A stretch of DNA of 54,407 nucleotides from Streptococcus oralis (GCF_001075875.1 NZ_JUOS01000185.1:1-54407), one strand, 5' to 3'; shown: positions 16,875 through 26,874, counted from the stretch's first letter. Notes: generated by a model from the letters alone, not told the origin. Translations and numbers: made by a program.

Positions 16875-19082
16875 ATGATTGCACTAGAAGAAAAAATTAC
16901 AATTTTGCCAACTCTCTTCGTCGAGAAACGAGATGGGAGACGTGTTGTATTTGATGTGGACAAGATTGACAAGGCTCTCCACAAGGCGGCAGACAAGGTT
17001 ATGGATGTGACACCCTTAGTCGAAAAGCGCCTTAATGCTCTGACTGAGCGTATTGTCAAAGAAATTCATAGTCGCTTTCCACAGGGAGTTAAGATTTACG
17101 AAATCCAAAACATCGTAGAGCACGAATTGTTGGAAGCTAAAGAATATGCTCTGGCTGAGGAGTATATCACCTATCGGACTCAAAGGGATTTTGAGCGCTC
17201 AAAAGCAACAGATATCAACTTCAGTATCCATAAACTTCTCAACAAAGACCAGGCAGTTGTCAATGAGAATGCTAATAAAGATAGTGATGTTTTTAATACC
17301 CAGCGTGATTTGACAGCGGGGATTGTTGGGAAATCAATCGGTCTTCAAATGCTTCCTAAGCATGTGGCTAATGCCCACCAAAAAGGGGATATCCACTATC
17401 ACGATTTGGATTACAGCCCCTACACGCCTATGACCAACTGCTGTCTGATTGATTTCAAGGGCATGTTGGAAAATGGTTTTAAGATTGGGAATGCTGAGGT
17501 AGAGAGTCCTAAGTCTATTCAGACTGCGACTGCTCAGATATCGCAAATCATCGCCAACGTTGCATCAAGTCAGTATGGAGGCTGTTCAGCAGACCGTATC
17601 GATGAAGTCTTGGCTCCTTATGCAGAAAAAAATTACCAAAAACACCTCAAAGATGCAGAGGAATGGGTACTACCTGACAAGCGTGAGGAGTACGCCTGGA
17701 AGAAAACCCAAAAAGATATCTATGATGCCATGCAATCTCTAGAGTATGAAATCAATACTCTCTTCACTTCAAATGGGCAAACACCCTTTACTTCTCTTGG
17801 TTTCGGATTAGGAACCAGTCGTTTTGAACGTGAAATTCAAAAGGCTATCTTGAACATTCGAATCAAGGGGTTGGGATCAGAACACCGTACAGCTATCTTC
17901 CCTAAATTGATCTTCACTCTTAAAAGAGGACTTAACTTGGAGGAAGGTTCACCTAACTACGACATCAAGCAGTTGGCGCTCGAATGCGCAACTAAACGCA
18001 TGTACCCAGATGTCTTGTCTTACGATAAGATTATCGAATTGACAGGTTCCTTCAAGGTTCCGATGGGATGTCGTTCATTCCTTCAAGGATGGAAGGATGA
18101 AAATGGAGTTGAAGTTAACTCTGGCCGTATGAATCTAGGGGTCGTGACGGTAAATCTGCCTCGTATTGCCCTCGAGTCTGAAGGCGACCTGAACAAGTTC
18201 TGGGAAATCTTCAACGAGCGCATGAATATTGCTGAAGATGCTCTAGTTTATCGTGTGGAAAGAACCAAGGAAGCCACTCCAGCTAATGCACCAATTCTTT
18301 ATCAATACGGTGCCTTCGGACGTCGTCTTGGGAAGGAAGAAAGTGTTGACGTTCTCTTTAAGAACCGTCGTGCTACTGTTTCGCTTGGCTACATTGGACT
18401 TTATGAAGTAGCGACAGTCTTCTTTGGTAACAATTGGGAAACCAATCCAGAAGCTAAAGAATTCACCCTTGATATCATTCGAGACATGAAACATCGAGTA
18501 GAAGAGTGGTCAGACCAATATGGCTATCACTTCTCTATTTATTCAACACCATCTGAAAGTCTGACAGACCGCTTCTGTCGTTTGGATACAGAGAAGTTTG
18601 GCTCTATTCCAGACATTACTGATAAAGAATACTACACAAATTCCTTCCATTATGATGTGCGTAAAAATCCAACTCCTTTTGAAAAACTAGATTTTGAAAA
18701 GGTTTATCCAGAAACGGGTGCATCAGGTGGCTTCATCCACTACTGTGAGTATCCAGTTCTTCAACAAAATCCAAAGGCCTTGGAAGCTGTTTGGGATTAT
18801 GCTTATGACCGTGTAGGTTATCTCGGAACCAATACTCCAATTGACCGCTGTTACAAGTGTGATTTTGAAGGAGATTTTGAGCCGACAGAGAGAGGATTTG
18901 CTTGTCCTAACTGTGGAAATAACGATCCTAAAACAGTAGATGTTGTTAAACGGACCTGTGGTTATCTTGGTAATCCACAAGCGCGTCCGATGGTTAATGG
19001 ACGCCACAAGGAAATTGCTGCGCGTGTCAAACACATGAACGGTTCTACCATCAAAACAGCAGGACATGAAGTAAGAAGTTAG
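16875..19082 (+). CDS. nrdD: Anaerobic ribonucleoside-triphosphate reductase NrdD
   Basis: A 735-residue class III reductase that makes dNTPs without oxygen through a glycyl radical. The N-terminal ATP-cone (about residues 8-100) gives allosteric control. Near the C-terminus are the zinc-site pairs CYKC and CPNC and the glycyl-radical motif RTCGYLGNPQ. ATG at 16875 is preferred over ATG at 16869 because the GAG ribosome site is seven bases away, against one. First gene of a five-gene operon that also encodes its activase NrdG. NrdR-like boxes overlap its promoter. Confidence 0.96.
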   Translation: MIALEEKITILPTLFVEKRDGRRVVFDVDKIDKALHKAADKVMDVTPLVEKRLNALTERIVKEIHSRFPQGVKIYEIQNIVEHELLEAKEYALAEEYITYRTQRDFERSKATDINFSIHKLLNKDQAVVNENANKDSDVFNTQRDLTAGIVGKSIGLQMLPKHVANAHQKGDIHYHDLDYSPYTPMTNCCLIDFKGMLENGFKIGNAEVESPKSIQTATAQISQIIANVASSQYGGCSADRIDEVLAPYAEKNYQKHLKDAEEWVLPDKREEYAWKKTQKDIYDAMQSLEYEINTLFTSNGQTPFTSLGFGLGTSRFEREIQKAILNIRIKGLGSEHRTAIFPKLIFTLKRGLNLEEGSPNYDIKQLALECATKRMYPDVLSYDKIIELTGSFKVPMGCRSFLQGWKDENGVEVNSGRMNLGVVTVNLPRIALESEGDLNKFWEIFNERMNIAEDALVYRVERTKEATPANAPILYQYGAFGRRLGKEESVDVLFKNRRATVSLGYIGLYEVATVFFGNNWETNPEAKEFTLDIIRDMKHRVEEWSDQYGYHFSIYSTPSESLTDRFCRLDTEKFGSIPDITDKEYYTNSFHYDVRKNPTPFEKLDFEKVYPETGASGGFIHYCEYPVLQQNPKALEAVWDYAYDRVGYLGTNTPIDRCYKCDFEGDFEPTERGFACPNCGNNDPKTVDVVKRTCGYLGNPQARPMVNGRHKEIAARVKHMNGSTIKTAGHEVRS

Positions 19083-19093
19083 AAAGAAATAGA

Positions 19094-19234
19094 ATGGGAA
19101 AATATCAATTAGACGATAAGGGCAAGGCCTTGGTTCAACGGTTCCACGAGAAACATTCAAAAGGTGGAAGCAGCAAAAAAGACCGAGTGGCTAGCCTTAG
19201 AGAGCAGTTTTTAAATAAGAATAAGAAAAAGTGA
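19094..19234 (+). CDS. 46-aa basic protein in the nrd operon
   Basis: ATG at 19094, eleven bases after nrdD. The product MGKYQLDDKGKALVQRFHEK continues with HSKGGSSKKDRVASLREQ and ends in Lys/Asn repeats: small, soluble and very basic. The ribosome site is weak (AGAAAGAAATAG), which suggests coupling to nrdD translation. A similar short gene occupies this place in pneumococci as I recall. Function unknown. Confidence 0.7.
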   Translation: MGKYQLDDKGKALVQRFHEKHSKGGSSKKDRVASLREQFLNKNKKK

Positions 19235-19271
19235 GAGTCCGCTCTCGCTTTTCTCTTAGTTGGAGGTAAAG

Positions 19272-19772
19272 ATGATACTACGCAGACCGACATTGGCAGA
19301 TAAAGAAGCTGTATTAAACATGATGGCAGAGTTTGAACAGACTCAATCAGCCCACGATGGAGGATTTTGGGATATTGAGAATTTCTCTTACGAGGACTGG
19401 CTAGAAACTGGCCGAAATAAAGAAATGGGAATAGGATTGCTGGAAAATCGCGTTCCATCAATTCAGTTCGTTTTGTTTGATGAATCAGGCCGTGCTTTAG
19501 GTTTTTTGAATCTACGGCTGAGACTAAATGAGGGCTTGCTGAATCATGCTGGCCATATTGGCTATTCTATCCGCCCTTCCGAAAGAGGCAAGGGCTACGC
19601 CAAGGAAGCTCTCCATCAAGGTCTAAAAATTGCTAAAGAAAAGAATATCAAACGAGCGCTTGTGACTTGTAGCACAGAAAATCCTGCCAGCCGAGCTGTT
19701 ATCTTAGCTAATGGAGGGCAGTTAGAGGATGTTCGAAATGGAACGGAGCGCTATTGGATAGAGTTGGAGTAG
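19272..19772 (+). CDS. GNAT-family N-acetyltransferase
   Basis: A 166-residue GNAT protein with the acetyl-CoA loop in IRPSERGKGYAKEALHQG (about residues 97-114) and the following ARAVILANGG-like helix. The substrate is not known. ATG at 19272 lies five bases after GGAGG; an in-frame TTG just upstream is rejected since it would include the ribosome site. It sits between nrdD and nrdG in the same transcript, an arrangement kept in related streptococci. Confidence 0.88.
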   Translation: MILRRPTLADKEAVLNMMAEFEQTQSAHDGGFWDIENFSYEDWLETGRNKEMGIGLLENRVPSIQFVLFDESGRALGFLNLRLRLNEGLLNHAGHIGYSIRPSERGKGYAKEALHQGLKIAKEKNIKRALVTCSTENPASRAVILANGGQLEDVRNGTERYWIELE

Positions 19773-19777
19773 AAAGC

Positions 19778-20374
19778 ATGACATGGAATACACCAAAACC
19801 AGGCGAGTGGAAGAGTGAGGAGCTTAGTCAAGGGCGTATCATTGACTATAAGGCTTTTAACTTTGTGGATGGAGAAGGGGTGCGCAATTCTCTCTATGTA
19901 GCCGGCTGCATGTTTCACTGTGAGGGCTGTTACAATGTAGCGACCTGGTCCTTTAATGCAGGAATTCCTTATACGCCAGAGTTGGAAGAACAGATTATGG
20001 CAGACTTAGCACAGCCCTATGTTCAAGGATTGACCTTGCTAGGAGGAGAGCCATTCCTCAATACAGGTATTCTTTTGCCCCTTGTAAAACGCATTCGAAA
20101 GGAATTGCCAGAAAAAGACATCTGGTCTTGGACAGGCTACACTTGGGAAGAAATGATGTTGGAAACTCCTGACAAACTCGAACTTTTATCCCTGATTGAT
20201 ATCCTGGTAGATGGTCGCTATGATAAAAGCAAGCGTAATCTCATGCTTCAGTTCCGTGGCTCTTCCAACCAACGGATTATCGATGTGCAAAAGTCTCTCC
20301 AAAGTGGAAAAGTAGTCATTTGGGACAAGCTTAACGATGGAAAAGAAAGCTATGAACAGGTGAAGAGAGAATGA
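19778..20374 (+). CDS. nrdG: Anaerobic ribonucleotide reductase activating protein NrdG
   Basis: A 198-residue radical-SAM enzyme that creates the glycyl radical on NrdD. The cluster cysteines are in GCMFHCEGC (Cx3Cx2C, near residue 45), followed by the SAM-binding LLGGEPF. The start MTWNTPKP is chosen because GGAG lies eight bases before it. Five bases separate it from the acetyltransferase stop, and it overlaps the next gene by four bases (ATGA). Confidence 0.95.
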   Translation: MTWNTPKPGEWKSEELSQGRIIDYKAFNFVDGEGVRNSLYVAGCMFHCEGCYNVATWSFNAGIPYTPELEEQIMADLAQPYVQGLTLLGGEPFLNTGILLPLVKRIRKELPEKDIWSWTGYTWEEMMLETPDKLELLSLIDILVDGRYDKSKRNLMLQFRGSSNQRIIDVQKSLQSGKVVIWDKLNDGKESYEQVKRE

Positions 20375-20994
20375 AGAAAAAAGACTTAATAGAACAACTG
20401 GTCTCAGAGATAGAAACGGGAAAAGTAAAAACACTGGGTATCTACGGCCATGGAGCTTCAGGAAAATCAACTTTTGCTCAAGAATTGTACCAAGAACTTG
20501 ATTCCCAAAAGGTAAATTTACTAGAGACAGATCCCTACATTACTTCGGGACGACACTTAGTGGTACCTAAAGAGACACCAGACCAAAAGGTGACAGCATG
20601 TTTACCGGTAGCACATGAGCTGGCAAGTTTACAAAGAGATATTCTTGCTCTGCAGGCGGGTATGGATGTCTTGACAATAGAAGAAGCTTGGAAGGCTAGT
20701 GAGATCTTATCTGGAGAAAAACCAATTCTGATAGTCGAAGGGATGTCTGTGGGTTTTTTACCCAAGGAACTTTTTGACAAAACCATTTGTTTCTACACAG
20801 ATGAGGAGACCGAATTAAAGAGGCGACTAGCTCGAGATACGACTGTGAGAAATCGTGATGCATCCTTTATATTGGCTAGTCAGCAGATGAGACGAGAGCA
20901 GTATCTACAATACTATAAAGAAACCGAGACAAGAGCTGATATCTTGGTAGATCAATCAGATGATAAATTTCAAATTAAAACTAACATTATATAG
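20371..20994 (+). CDS. P-loop kinase, uridine-kinase-like
   Basis: A 207-residue nucleotide-binding protein with Walker A GIYGHGASGKST (about residues 23-34), a possible acceptor-binding LLETDPYI and a LIVEGMS strand, as in uridine/pantothenate-type kinases. The exact substrate is unknown. It ends the nrd operon, sharing four bases with nrdG, which suggests a role in nucleotide supply; that is inference from position. Confidence 0.75.
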   Translation: MKKKDLIEQLVSEIETGKVKTLGIYGHGASGKSTFAQELYQELDSQKVNLLETDPYITSGRHLVVPKETPDQKVTACLPVAHELASLQRDILALQAGMDVLTIEEAWKASEILSGEKPILIVEGMSVGFLPKELFDKTICFYTDEETELKRRLARDTTVRNRDASFILASQQMRREQYLQYYKETETRADILVDQSDDKFQIKTNII

Positions 20995-21094
20995 AAGAAA
21001 AGACAGATAATCTAGCACTTAAATATGAAAATTTATTAAAATGGAATAAGAAAACAGTTTCATCTAAAAAATTTAAAAAAACCTGTCAAATCCC

Positions 21095-21258
21095 TTGCAA
21101 TCGCAGGGGCTTTGTGTTATTCTATTATGGTGCTGTAAATTACAGCTTTAGCTTTGATGCAAGAGGTTGCGACACGCTCGGTTGCATTGCCACGCAACGC
21201 GCGTCGGTTTTCTTGTGGAGCTAGCCTATTATCTTAAATAGACGAAAAGGAGAAAAAG
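21095..21258 (+). promoter_or_regulatory. Promoter and structured leader of the S10 operon
   Basis: TTGCAA (21095-21100), 17 bases, TGT-TATTCT (-10 at 21118-21123; TATTAT at 21123-21128 is an alternative). The leader of about 130 bases has a small CTGTAA/TTACAG hairpin. It also has a nested one whose outer arms are CGACACGC and GCGCGTCG and whose inner arms are GTTGC and GCAAC (about 21167-21208). It may serve ribosomal-protein feedback. Confidence 0.5.
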
Positions 21259-21567
21259 ATGGCAAACAAAAAAATCCGTATCCGTTTGAAAGCTTACGAA
21301 CACCGTACGCTTGACACAGCGGCTGCAAAAATCGTAGAATCAGCTACTCGTACAGGTGCACAAGTTGCGGGTCCAATCCCACTTCCAACTGAGCGTAGCC
21401 TCTACACAATCATTCGTGCGACTCACAAATACAAAGACTCTCGCGAACAATTTGAAATGCGTACACACAAACGTTTGATCGATATCGTTAACCCAACTCA
21501 AAAAACAGTTGACGCTTTGATGAAATTGGATCTTCCAAGTGGTGTAAACGTAGAAATCAAACTTTAA
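21259..21567 (+). CDS. rpsJ: Ribosomal protein uS10
   Basis: A 102-residue 30S head protein, which in other bacteria also joins NusB in transcription antitermination. The sequence [19 protein letters not shown] and the [18 protein letters not shown] stretch are diagnostic. AAAAGGAG lies eight bases before ATG. It is the first cistron of the S10-spc-alpha cluster, preceded by the structured leader and followed by 82 bases holding only a small GAGC/GCTC hairpin. Confidence 0.97.
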
Positions 21568-21649
21568 TTTAAAGCTTGATAACTTGAGCATAAAAAACGC
21601 TCGTTAAAAACTTTTTGAATAAAAAATATAGAAAAGGAACTATTTTCTC

Positions 21650-22276
21650 ATGACAAAAGGAATCTTAGGGAAAAAAGTGGGAATGACTCAAATCTTCACT
21701 GAAGCTGGCGAATTGATCCCTGTAACAGTTATTGAAGCAACTCCAAACGTTGTTCTTCAAGTTAAAACTGTTGAAACAGACGGATACAACGCTATCCAAG
21801 TTGGTTTCGATGACAAACGCGAAGTATTGAGCAACAAACCTGCTAAAGGACATGTAGCAAAAGCTAACACGGCTCCTAAGCGCTTCATTCGTGAATTCAA
21901 AAACGTTGAAGGCTTGGAAGTTGGTGCTGAAATCACAGTTGAAACTTTCGCAGCTGGAGATGTTGTTGACGTAACTGGTACTTCTAAAGGTAAAGGTTTC
22001 CAAGGTGTTATCAAACGCCACGGACAATCACGTGGACCTATGGCTCACGGTTCTCGTTACCACCGTCGTCCAGGTTCTATGGGACCTGTTGCACCTAACC
22101 GCGTATTCAAAGGTAAAAACCTTGCAGGACGTATGGGTGGCGACCGTGTAACAATTCAAAACCTTGAAGTTGTACAAGTTGTTCCAGAAAAGAACGTTAT
22201 CCTTATCAAAGGTAACGTACCAGGTGCTAAGAAATCTCTTATCACTATCAAATCAGCAGTTAAAGCTGGTAAATAA
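21650..22276 (+). CDS. rplC: Ribosomal protein uL3
   Basis: A 208-residue early-assembly 50S protein that reaches toward the peptidyl-transferase centre. [16 protein letters not shown] and the [11 protein letters not shown] loop are diagnostic. AAAAGGAAC precedes the ATG. Normal length; no oddities. The target glutamine region [19 protein letters not shown], methylated in some bacteria, is intact. Confidence 0.97.
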
Positions 22277-22300
22277 TAAGGAAAGGGGAATACAGTCAAA

Positions 22301-22924
22301 ATGGCAAATGTAACATTATTCGACCAAACTGGTAAACAAGCGGGCGAAGTTGTTCTTAACGATGCAATCTTTGGTATCGAACCAAACCAATCTGTTGTGT
22401 TTGATGTCATCATCAGCCAACGTGCTAGCCTTCGTCAAGGAACTCACGCTATTAAAAACCGTTCAGCCGTTTCAGGTGGCGGACGCAAACCATGGCGTCA
22501 AAAAGGAACTGGACGTGCTCGTCAAGGTTCTATCCGCTCTCCACAATGGCGTGGTGGTGGAATCGTCTTCGGACCAACTCCACGTAGCTATGCGTACAAA
22601 CTTCCTCAAAAAGTTCGTCGCCTTGCACTAAAATCTGTTTACTCAGAAAAAGTTGCTGAAAACAAATTTGTAGCCGTTGATTCTCTTGAATTTACAGCTC
22701 CAAAAACTGCTGAATTTGCAAAAGTTCTTGCAGCTTTGAGCATCGATTCTAAAGTCCTTGTTATTCTTGAAGAAGGAAACGAATTCGCAGCTCTTTCAGC
22801 TCGTAACCTTCCAAACGTGAAAGTTGCGACTGCTACAACTGCAAGTGTTCTTGACATCGCAAATAGTGACAAACTTCTTGTTACTCAAGCAGCTATCTCT
22901 AAAATCGAGGAGGTTCTTGCATAA
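22301..22924 (+). CDS. rplD: Ribosomal protein uL4
   Basis: A 207-residue 50S protein whose extended loop lines the exit tunnel. The tunnel-tip segment [12 protein letters not shown] (about residues 63-74), where macrolide-resistance changes are known in streptococci, has the usual wild-type sequence. In enterobacteria L4 represses its own operon at the leader. Its stop overlaps the rplW start by one base, so the two are coupled. Confidence 0.97.
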   Translation: MANVTLFDQTGKQAGEVVLNDAIFGIEPNQSVVFDVIISQRASLRQGTHAIKNRSAVSGGGRKPWRQKGTGRARQGSIRSPQWRGGGIVFGPTPRSYAYKLPQKVRRLALKSVYSEKVAENKFVAVDSLEFTAPKTAEFAKVLAALSIDSKVLVILEEGNEFAALSARNLPNVKVATATTASVLDIANSDKLLVTQAAISKIEEVLA

Positions 22925-23220
22925 TGAATTTGTATGATGTTATCAAAAAACCTGTTATCACTGAAAACTCAATGGCTCAACTTGAAGCAGGCAAATATGT
23001 ATTTGAAGTTGACACTCGTGCGCACAAACTTTTGATCAAGCAAGCTGTTGAAGCTGCTTTCGAAGGTGTTAAAGTTGCAAATGTTAACACAATCAACGTA
23101 AAACCTAAAGCTAAACGTGTTGGACGTTACACTGGTTTTACTAACAAAACTAAAAAAGCTATCATCACACTTACAGCTGATTCAAAAGCAATCGAGTTGT
23201 TTGCTGCTGAAGCTGAATAA
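22924..23220 (+). CDS. rplW: Ribosomal protein uL23
   Basis: A 98-residue 50S protein at the tunnel exit, docking site for trigger factor and [22 protein letters not shown] and the [18 protein letters not shown] segment identify it. Translation is coupled to rplD (one-base overlap; GAGGTTCTTGCATAATG carries the ribosome site inside rplD). Confidence 0.97.
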   Translation: MNLYDVIKKPVITENSMAQLEAGKYVFEVDTRAHKLLIKQAVEAAFEGVKVANVNTINVKPKAKRVGRYTGFTNKTKKAIITLTADSKAIELFAAEAE

Positions 23221-23237
23221 TCTAAGGAGGAAATATC

Positions 23238-24071
23238 GTGGGAATTCGTGTTTATAAACCAACAACAAACGGTCGCCGTAATATGACTTCTTTGGATTTC
23301 GCTGAAATCACAACAAGCACACCTGAAAAAACTTTGCTTGTTGCTTTGAAGAACAAGGCTGGTCGTAACAACAACGGTCGTATCACAGTTCGTCACCAAG
23401 GTGGTGGACACAAACGTTTCTACCGTTTGGTTGACTTTAAACGTAACAAAGATAACGTTGAAGCAGTTGTTAAAACTATCGAGTACGATCCAAACCGTTC
23501 TGCAAACATCGCTCTTGTACACTACACTGACGGTGTGAAAGCATACATCATCGCTCCAAAAGGTCTTGAAGTTGGTCAACGTATCGTTTCAGGTCCTGAA
23601 GCAGATATCAAAGTAGGTAACGCTCTTCCACTTGCTAACATCCCAGTTGGTACTTTGGTCCACAACATTGAGTTGAAACCAGGCCGTGGTGGTGAATTGG
23701 TTCGTGCTGCTGGAGCTTCTGCTCAAGTATTGGGACAAGAAGGTAAATACGTTCTTGTTCGTCTTCAATCAGGCGAAGTTCGTATGATTCTTGGAACTTG
23801 TCGTGCTACAGTTGGTGTTGTCGGAAACGAACAACATGGACTTGTAAACCTTGGTAAAGCAGGACGTAGCCGTTGGAAAGGTATCCGCCCAACAGTTCGT
23901 GGTTCTGTAATGAACCCTAACGATCACCCACACGGTGGTGGTGAAGGTAAAGCACCAGTTGGTCGTAAAGCCCCATCTACTCCATGGGGCAAACCTGCTC
24001 TTGGTCTTAAAACTCGTAACAAGAAAGCGAAATCTGACAAACTTATCGTTCGTCGTCGCAACGAGAAATAA
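23238..24071 (+). CDS. rplB: Ribosomal protein uL2
   Basis: A 277-residue core 50S protein needed for subunit joining and peptidyl transfer. The C-terminal [17 protein letters not shown] holds the conserved histidine near the catalytic centre. The start is GTG after AAGGAGG (nine-base gap), giving the standard [15 protein letters not shown]-terminus. It is followed by a 104-base spacer with strong hairpins. Confidence 0.97.
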   Translation: MGIRVYKPTTNGRRNMTSLDFAEITTSTPEKTLLVALKNKAGRNNNGRITVRHQGGGHKRFYRLVDFKRNKDNVEAVVKTIEYDPNRSANIALVHYTDGVKAYIIAPKGLEVGQRIVSGPEADIKVGNALPLANIPVGTLVHNIELKPGRGGELVRAAGASAQVLGQEGKYVLVRLQSGEVRMILGTCRATVGVVGNEQHGLVNLGKAGRSRWKGIRPTVRGSVMNPNDHPHGGGEGKAPVGRKAPSTPWGKPALGLKTRNKKAKSDKLIVRRRNEK

Positions 24072-24078
24072 TTTAAAA

Positions 24079-24135
24079 CTAGTCGCTTAAGCAACTAGGA
24101 AATTCCGCCAGCTCGGTAGCGCTCCTTGTGAGCGC
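24079..24135 (+). other. Two hairpins between rplB and rpsS
   Basis: Hairpin one: CTAGT/ACTAG with an inner GC pair and TTAA loop (24079-24098). Hairpin two: GCGCTC, CTTGT, GAGCGC (24119-24135), possibly extended by CCAGC/GCTGTGG. Neither has a T run, so they look like RNA-processing or regulatory structures, not terminators. Confidence 0.6.
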
Positions 24136-24175
24136 AAGCCGCTGTGGTACAAAATTTAAAGGAGAAAATATAAAA

Positions 24176-24457
24176 ATGGGACGCAGTCTTAAAAAAGGAC
24201 CTTTCGTCGATGAGCATTTGATGAAAAAAGTTGAAGCTCAAGCTAACGACGAAAAGAAAAAAGTTATCAAAACTTGGTCACGTCGTTCAACGATCTTCCC
24301 AAGTTTCATTGGTTACACTATCGCAGTTTATGATGGACGTAAACACGTACCTGTTTACATCCAAGAAGACATGGTAGGTCACAAACTTGGTGAATTTGCA
24401 CCAACTCGTACTTACAAAGGTCACGCCGCAGACGACAAGAAGACACGTAGAAAATAA
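24176..24457 (+). CDS. rpsS: Ribosomal protein uS19
   Basis: A 93-residue 30S head protein contacting uS13 and the A-site tRNA. The start [15 protein letters not shown] is chosen because AAAGGAGAAAA lies just upstream; a longer frame from 24128 would begin inside the hairpin spacer. Normal length. Eleven bases before rplV. Confidence 0.96.
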
Positions 24458-24468
24458 GGAGAACATAA

Positions 24469-24813
24469 ATGGCAGAAATTACTTCAGCTAAAGCAATGGC
24501 TCGCACAGTACGTGTTTCACCTCGTAAATCACGTCTTGTTCTTGACAACATCCGTGGTAAAAGCGTAGCCGATGCAATCGCAATTTTGACATTCACTCCA
24601 AACAAAGCTGCTGAAATCATCTTGAAAGTTTTGAACTCAGCTGTAGCTAACGCTGAAAACAACTTTGGTTTGGATAAAGCTAACTTGGTAGTATCTGAAG
24701 CATTCGCAAACGAAGGACCAACTATGAAACGTTTCCGTCCACGTGCGAAAGGTTCAGCTTCACCAATCAACAAACGTACAGCTCACATCACTGTAGCTGT
24801 TGCAGAAAAATAA
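24469..24813 (+). CDS. rplV: Ribosomal protein uL22
   Basis: A 114-residue 50S protein whose hairpin lines the exit tunnel. The loop tip (about residues 80-97, [19 protein letters not shown]) has the normal sequence, with none of the insertions or deletions seen in macrolide-resistant strains. ATAAGGAGAAC precedes ATG. Confidence 0.97.
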   Translation: MAEITSAKAMARTVRVSPRKSRLVLDNIRGKSVADAIAILTFTPNKAAEIILKVLNSAVANAENNFGLDKANLVVSEAFANEGPTMKRFRPRAKGSASPINKRTAHITVAVAEK

Positions 24814-24825
24814 GGAGGTAAAATC

Positions 24826-25479
24826 GTGGGTCAAAAAGTACATCCAATTGGTATGCGTGTCGGCATCATCCGTGATTGGGATGCCAAATGGTATGCTGAA
24901 AAAGAATACGCGGATTACCTTCATGAAGATCTTGCAATCCGTAAATTCGTTCAAAAAGAACTTGCTGACGCAGCTGTTTCAACTATTGAAATTGAACGCG
25001 CAGTAAACAAAGTTAACGTTTCACTTCACACTGCTAAACCAGGTATGGTTATCGGTAAAGGTGGTGCTAACGTTGATGCACTCCGTGCTAAACTTAACAA
25101 ATTGACTGGAAAACAAGTACACATCAACATCATCGAAATCAAACAACCTGATTTGGATGCTCACCTTGTTGGTGAAGGAATTGCTCGTCAATTGGAGCAA
25201 CGTGTTGCTTTCCGTCGTGCACAAAAACAAGCAATCCAACGTGCTATGCGTGCTGGAGCTAAAGGAATCAAAACTCAAGTATCAGGTCGTTTGAACGGTG
25301 CAGATATCGCCCGTGCTGAAGGATACTCTGAAGGAACTGTTCCACTTCACACACTTCGTGCAGATATCGATTACGCTTGGGAAGAAGCAGACACTACATA
25401 CGGTAAACTTGGTGTTAAAGTATGGATCTACCGTGGTGAAGTTCTTCCAGCTCGTAAAAACACTAAAGGAGGTAAATAA
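24826..25479 (+). CDS. rpsC: Ribosomal protein uS3
   Basis: A 217-residue 30S protein at the mRNA entry tunnel. It has a KH domain with [13 protein letters not shown] (GxxG loop near residue 75) and a C-terminal domain ending in a lysine-rich tail. GTG start after AAGGAGG gives [18 protein letters not shown], the standard N-terminus. Twelve bases after rplV. Confidence 0.97.
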
Positions 25480-25482
25480 CCA

Positions 25483-25896
25483 ATGTTAGTACCTAAACGT
25501 GTTAAACACCGTCGTGAATTCCGTGGTAAAATGCGCGGTGAAGCTAAAGGTGGAAAAGAAGTAGCATTCGGTGAATACGGTCTTCAAGCTACAACTAGCC
25601 ATTGGATCACTAACCGCCAAATCGAAGCTGCTCGTATCGCCATGACTCGTTACATGAAACGTGGTGGTAAAGTTTGGATTAAAATCTTCCCACACAAATC
25701 ATACACAGCTAAAGCTATCGGGGTTCGTATGGGATCTGGTAAAGGGGCGCCTGAAGGTTGGGTAGCACCAGTTAAACGTGGTAAAGTAATGTTTGAAGTT
25801 GCTGGTGTATCTGAAGAGATCGCTCGCGAAGCGCTTCGTCTTGCAAGCCACAAATTGCCAGTTAAATGTAAATTCGTAAAACGTGAAGCAGAATAA
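25483..25896 (+). CDS. rplP: Ribosomal protein uL16
   Basis: A 137-residue 50S protein near the A-site tRNA elbow. [17 protein letters not shown] and [17 protein letters not shown] identify it. The ribosome site AAAGGAGG is inside the end of rpsC, three bases separate the genes, so they are coupled. Confidence 0.97.
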   Translation: MLVPKRVKHRREFRGKMRGEAKGGKEVAFGEYGLQATTSHWITNRQIEAARIAMTRYMKRGGKVWIKIFPHKSYTAKAIGVRMGSGKGAPEGWVAPVKRGKVMFEVAGVSEEIAREALRLASHKLPVKCKFVKREAE

Positions 25897-25905
25897 GGAG
25901 AAGGC

Positions 25906-26112
25906 ATGAAACTTAATGAAGTAAAAGAATTTGTTAAAGAACTTCGTGGTCTTTCTCAAGAAGAACTCGCGAAGCGCGAAAACGAATTGAAAAAAGAATT
26001 GTTTGAACTTCGTTTCCAAGCTGCTACTGGTCAATTAGAACAAACAGCTCGCTTGAAAGAAGTTAAAAAACAAATCGCTCGTATCAAAACAGTTCAATCT
26101 GAAGCGAAATAA
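25906..26112 (+). CDS. rpmC: Ribosomal protein uL29
   Basis: A 68-residue two-helix 50S protein at the tunnel exit. [20 protein letters not shown] and the [19 protein letters not shown] motif are diagnostic. AAGGAGAAGGC precedes ATG, nine bases after rplP. Confidence 0.97.
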
Positions 26113-26136
26113 TAGACTAGGGAAGGAGAAATTTCA

Positions 26137-26397
26137 ATGGAACGCAATAATCGTAAAGTTCTTGTTGGACGTGTTGTATCTGACAAAATGGACAAGACAA
26201 TCACAGTTGTAGTTGAAACAAAACGTAACCACCCAGTCTATGGTAAACGTATTAACTACTCTAAAAAATACAAAGCACATGATGAAAACAATGTTGCCAA
26301 AGAAGGCGATATCGTACGTATCATGGAAACTCGTCCGCTTTCAGCTACAAAACGTTTCCGTCTTGTAGAAGTCGTTGAAGAAGCGGTTATCATCTAA
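26137..26397 (+). CDS. rpsQ: Ribosomal protein uS17
   Basis: An 86-residue OB-fold 30S body protein important in early assembly. [19 protein letters not shown] and the [13 protein letters not shown] end identify it. GAAGGAGAAATTTCA precedes ATG. No oddities. Confidence 0.97.
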
Positions 26398-26422
26398 TCA
26401 AACCTGAAAGGAGAAAACTGAA

Positions 26423-26791
26423 ATGATTCAAACTGAAACTCGTTTGAAAGTCGCAGACAACAGCGGTGCACGCGAAATCTTGACTATCAAAGTTCTTGGT
26501 GGTTCTAAACGTAAATTTGCGAACATCGGTGATGTTATTGTGGCATCTGTAAAACAAGCTACTCCTGGTGGTGCGGTTAAAAAAGGTGACGTTGTTAAAG
26601 CAGTTATCGTTCGTACTAAATCAGGTGCTCGTCGTGCTGATGGTTCATACATCAAATTTGACGAAAATGCAGCAGTTATCATCCGTGAAGATAAAACTCC
26701 TCGCGGAACACGTATCTTTGGCCCAGTTGCACGTGAATTGCGTGAAGGTGGCTTCATGAAGATCGTGTCACTTGCTCCAGAAGTACTTTAA
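26423..26791 (+). CDS. rplN: Ribosomal protein uL14
   Basis: A 122-residue 50S interface protein that contacts 16S helix 44 and is a docking point for the silencing factor Rsf[19 protein letters not shown] and [20 protein letters not shown] (the C-terminus) are typical. AAAGGAGAAAACTGA precedes the ATG. The spacer after it has two tight hairpins. Confidence 0.97.
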   Translation: MIQTETRLKVADNSGAREILTIKVLGGSKRKFANIGDVIVASVKQATPGGAVKKGDVVKAVIVRTKSGARRADGSYIKFDENAAVIIREDKTPRGTRIFGPVARELREGGFMKIVSLAPEVL

Positions 26792-26823
26792 TTTTCACAG
26801 AGCAAAAACAAACAAACACAGTC

Positions 26824-26852
26824 CCCTGGCTAAGCCAGGGTGCCCATTGGGC
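26824..26852 (+). other. Twin hairpins between rplN and rplX
   Basis: CCCTGGC TAA GCCAGGG (26824-26840) and GCCC ATT GGGC (26842-26852), back to back, no T run after. They end about 10 bases before the rplX ribosome site. Confidence 0.65.
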
Positions 26853-26874
26853 GTAAGAATAAAAGGAGAAAAAA

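Noticed and set aside
18723-19160. Antisense open frame of 145 codons across the end of nrdD
   Set aside because: Shadow of NrdD coding sequence; no promoter or ribosome site.
22301-25479. Macrolide-resistance changes in L4 or L22
   Set aside because: The L4 tunnel segment and the L22 loop tip show the ordinary sequence without insertions or deletions.
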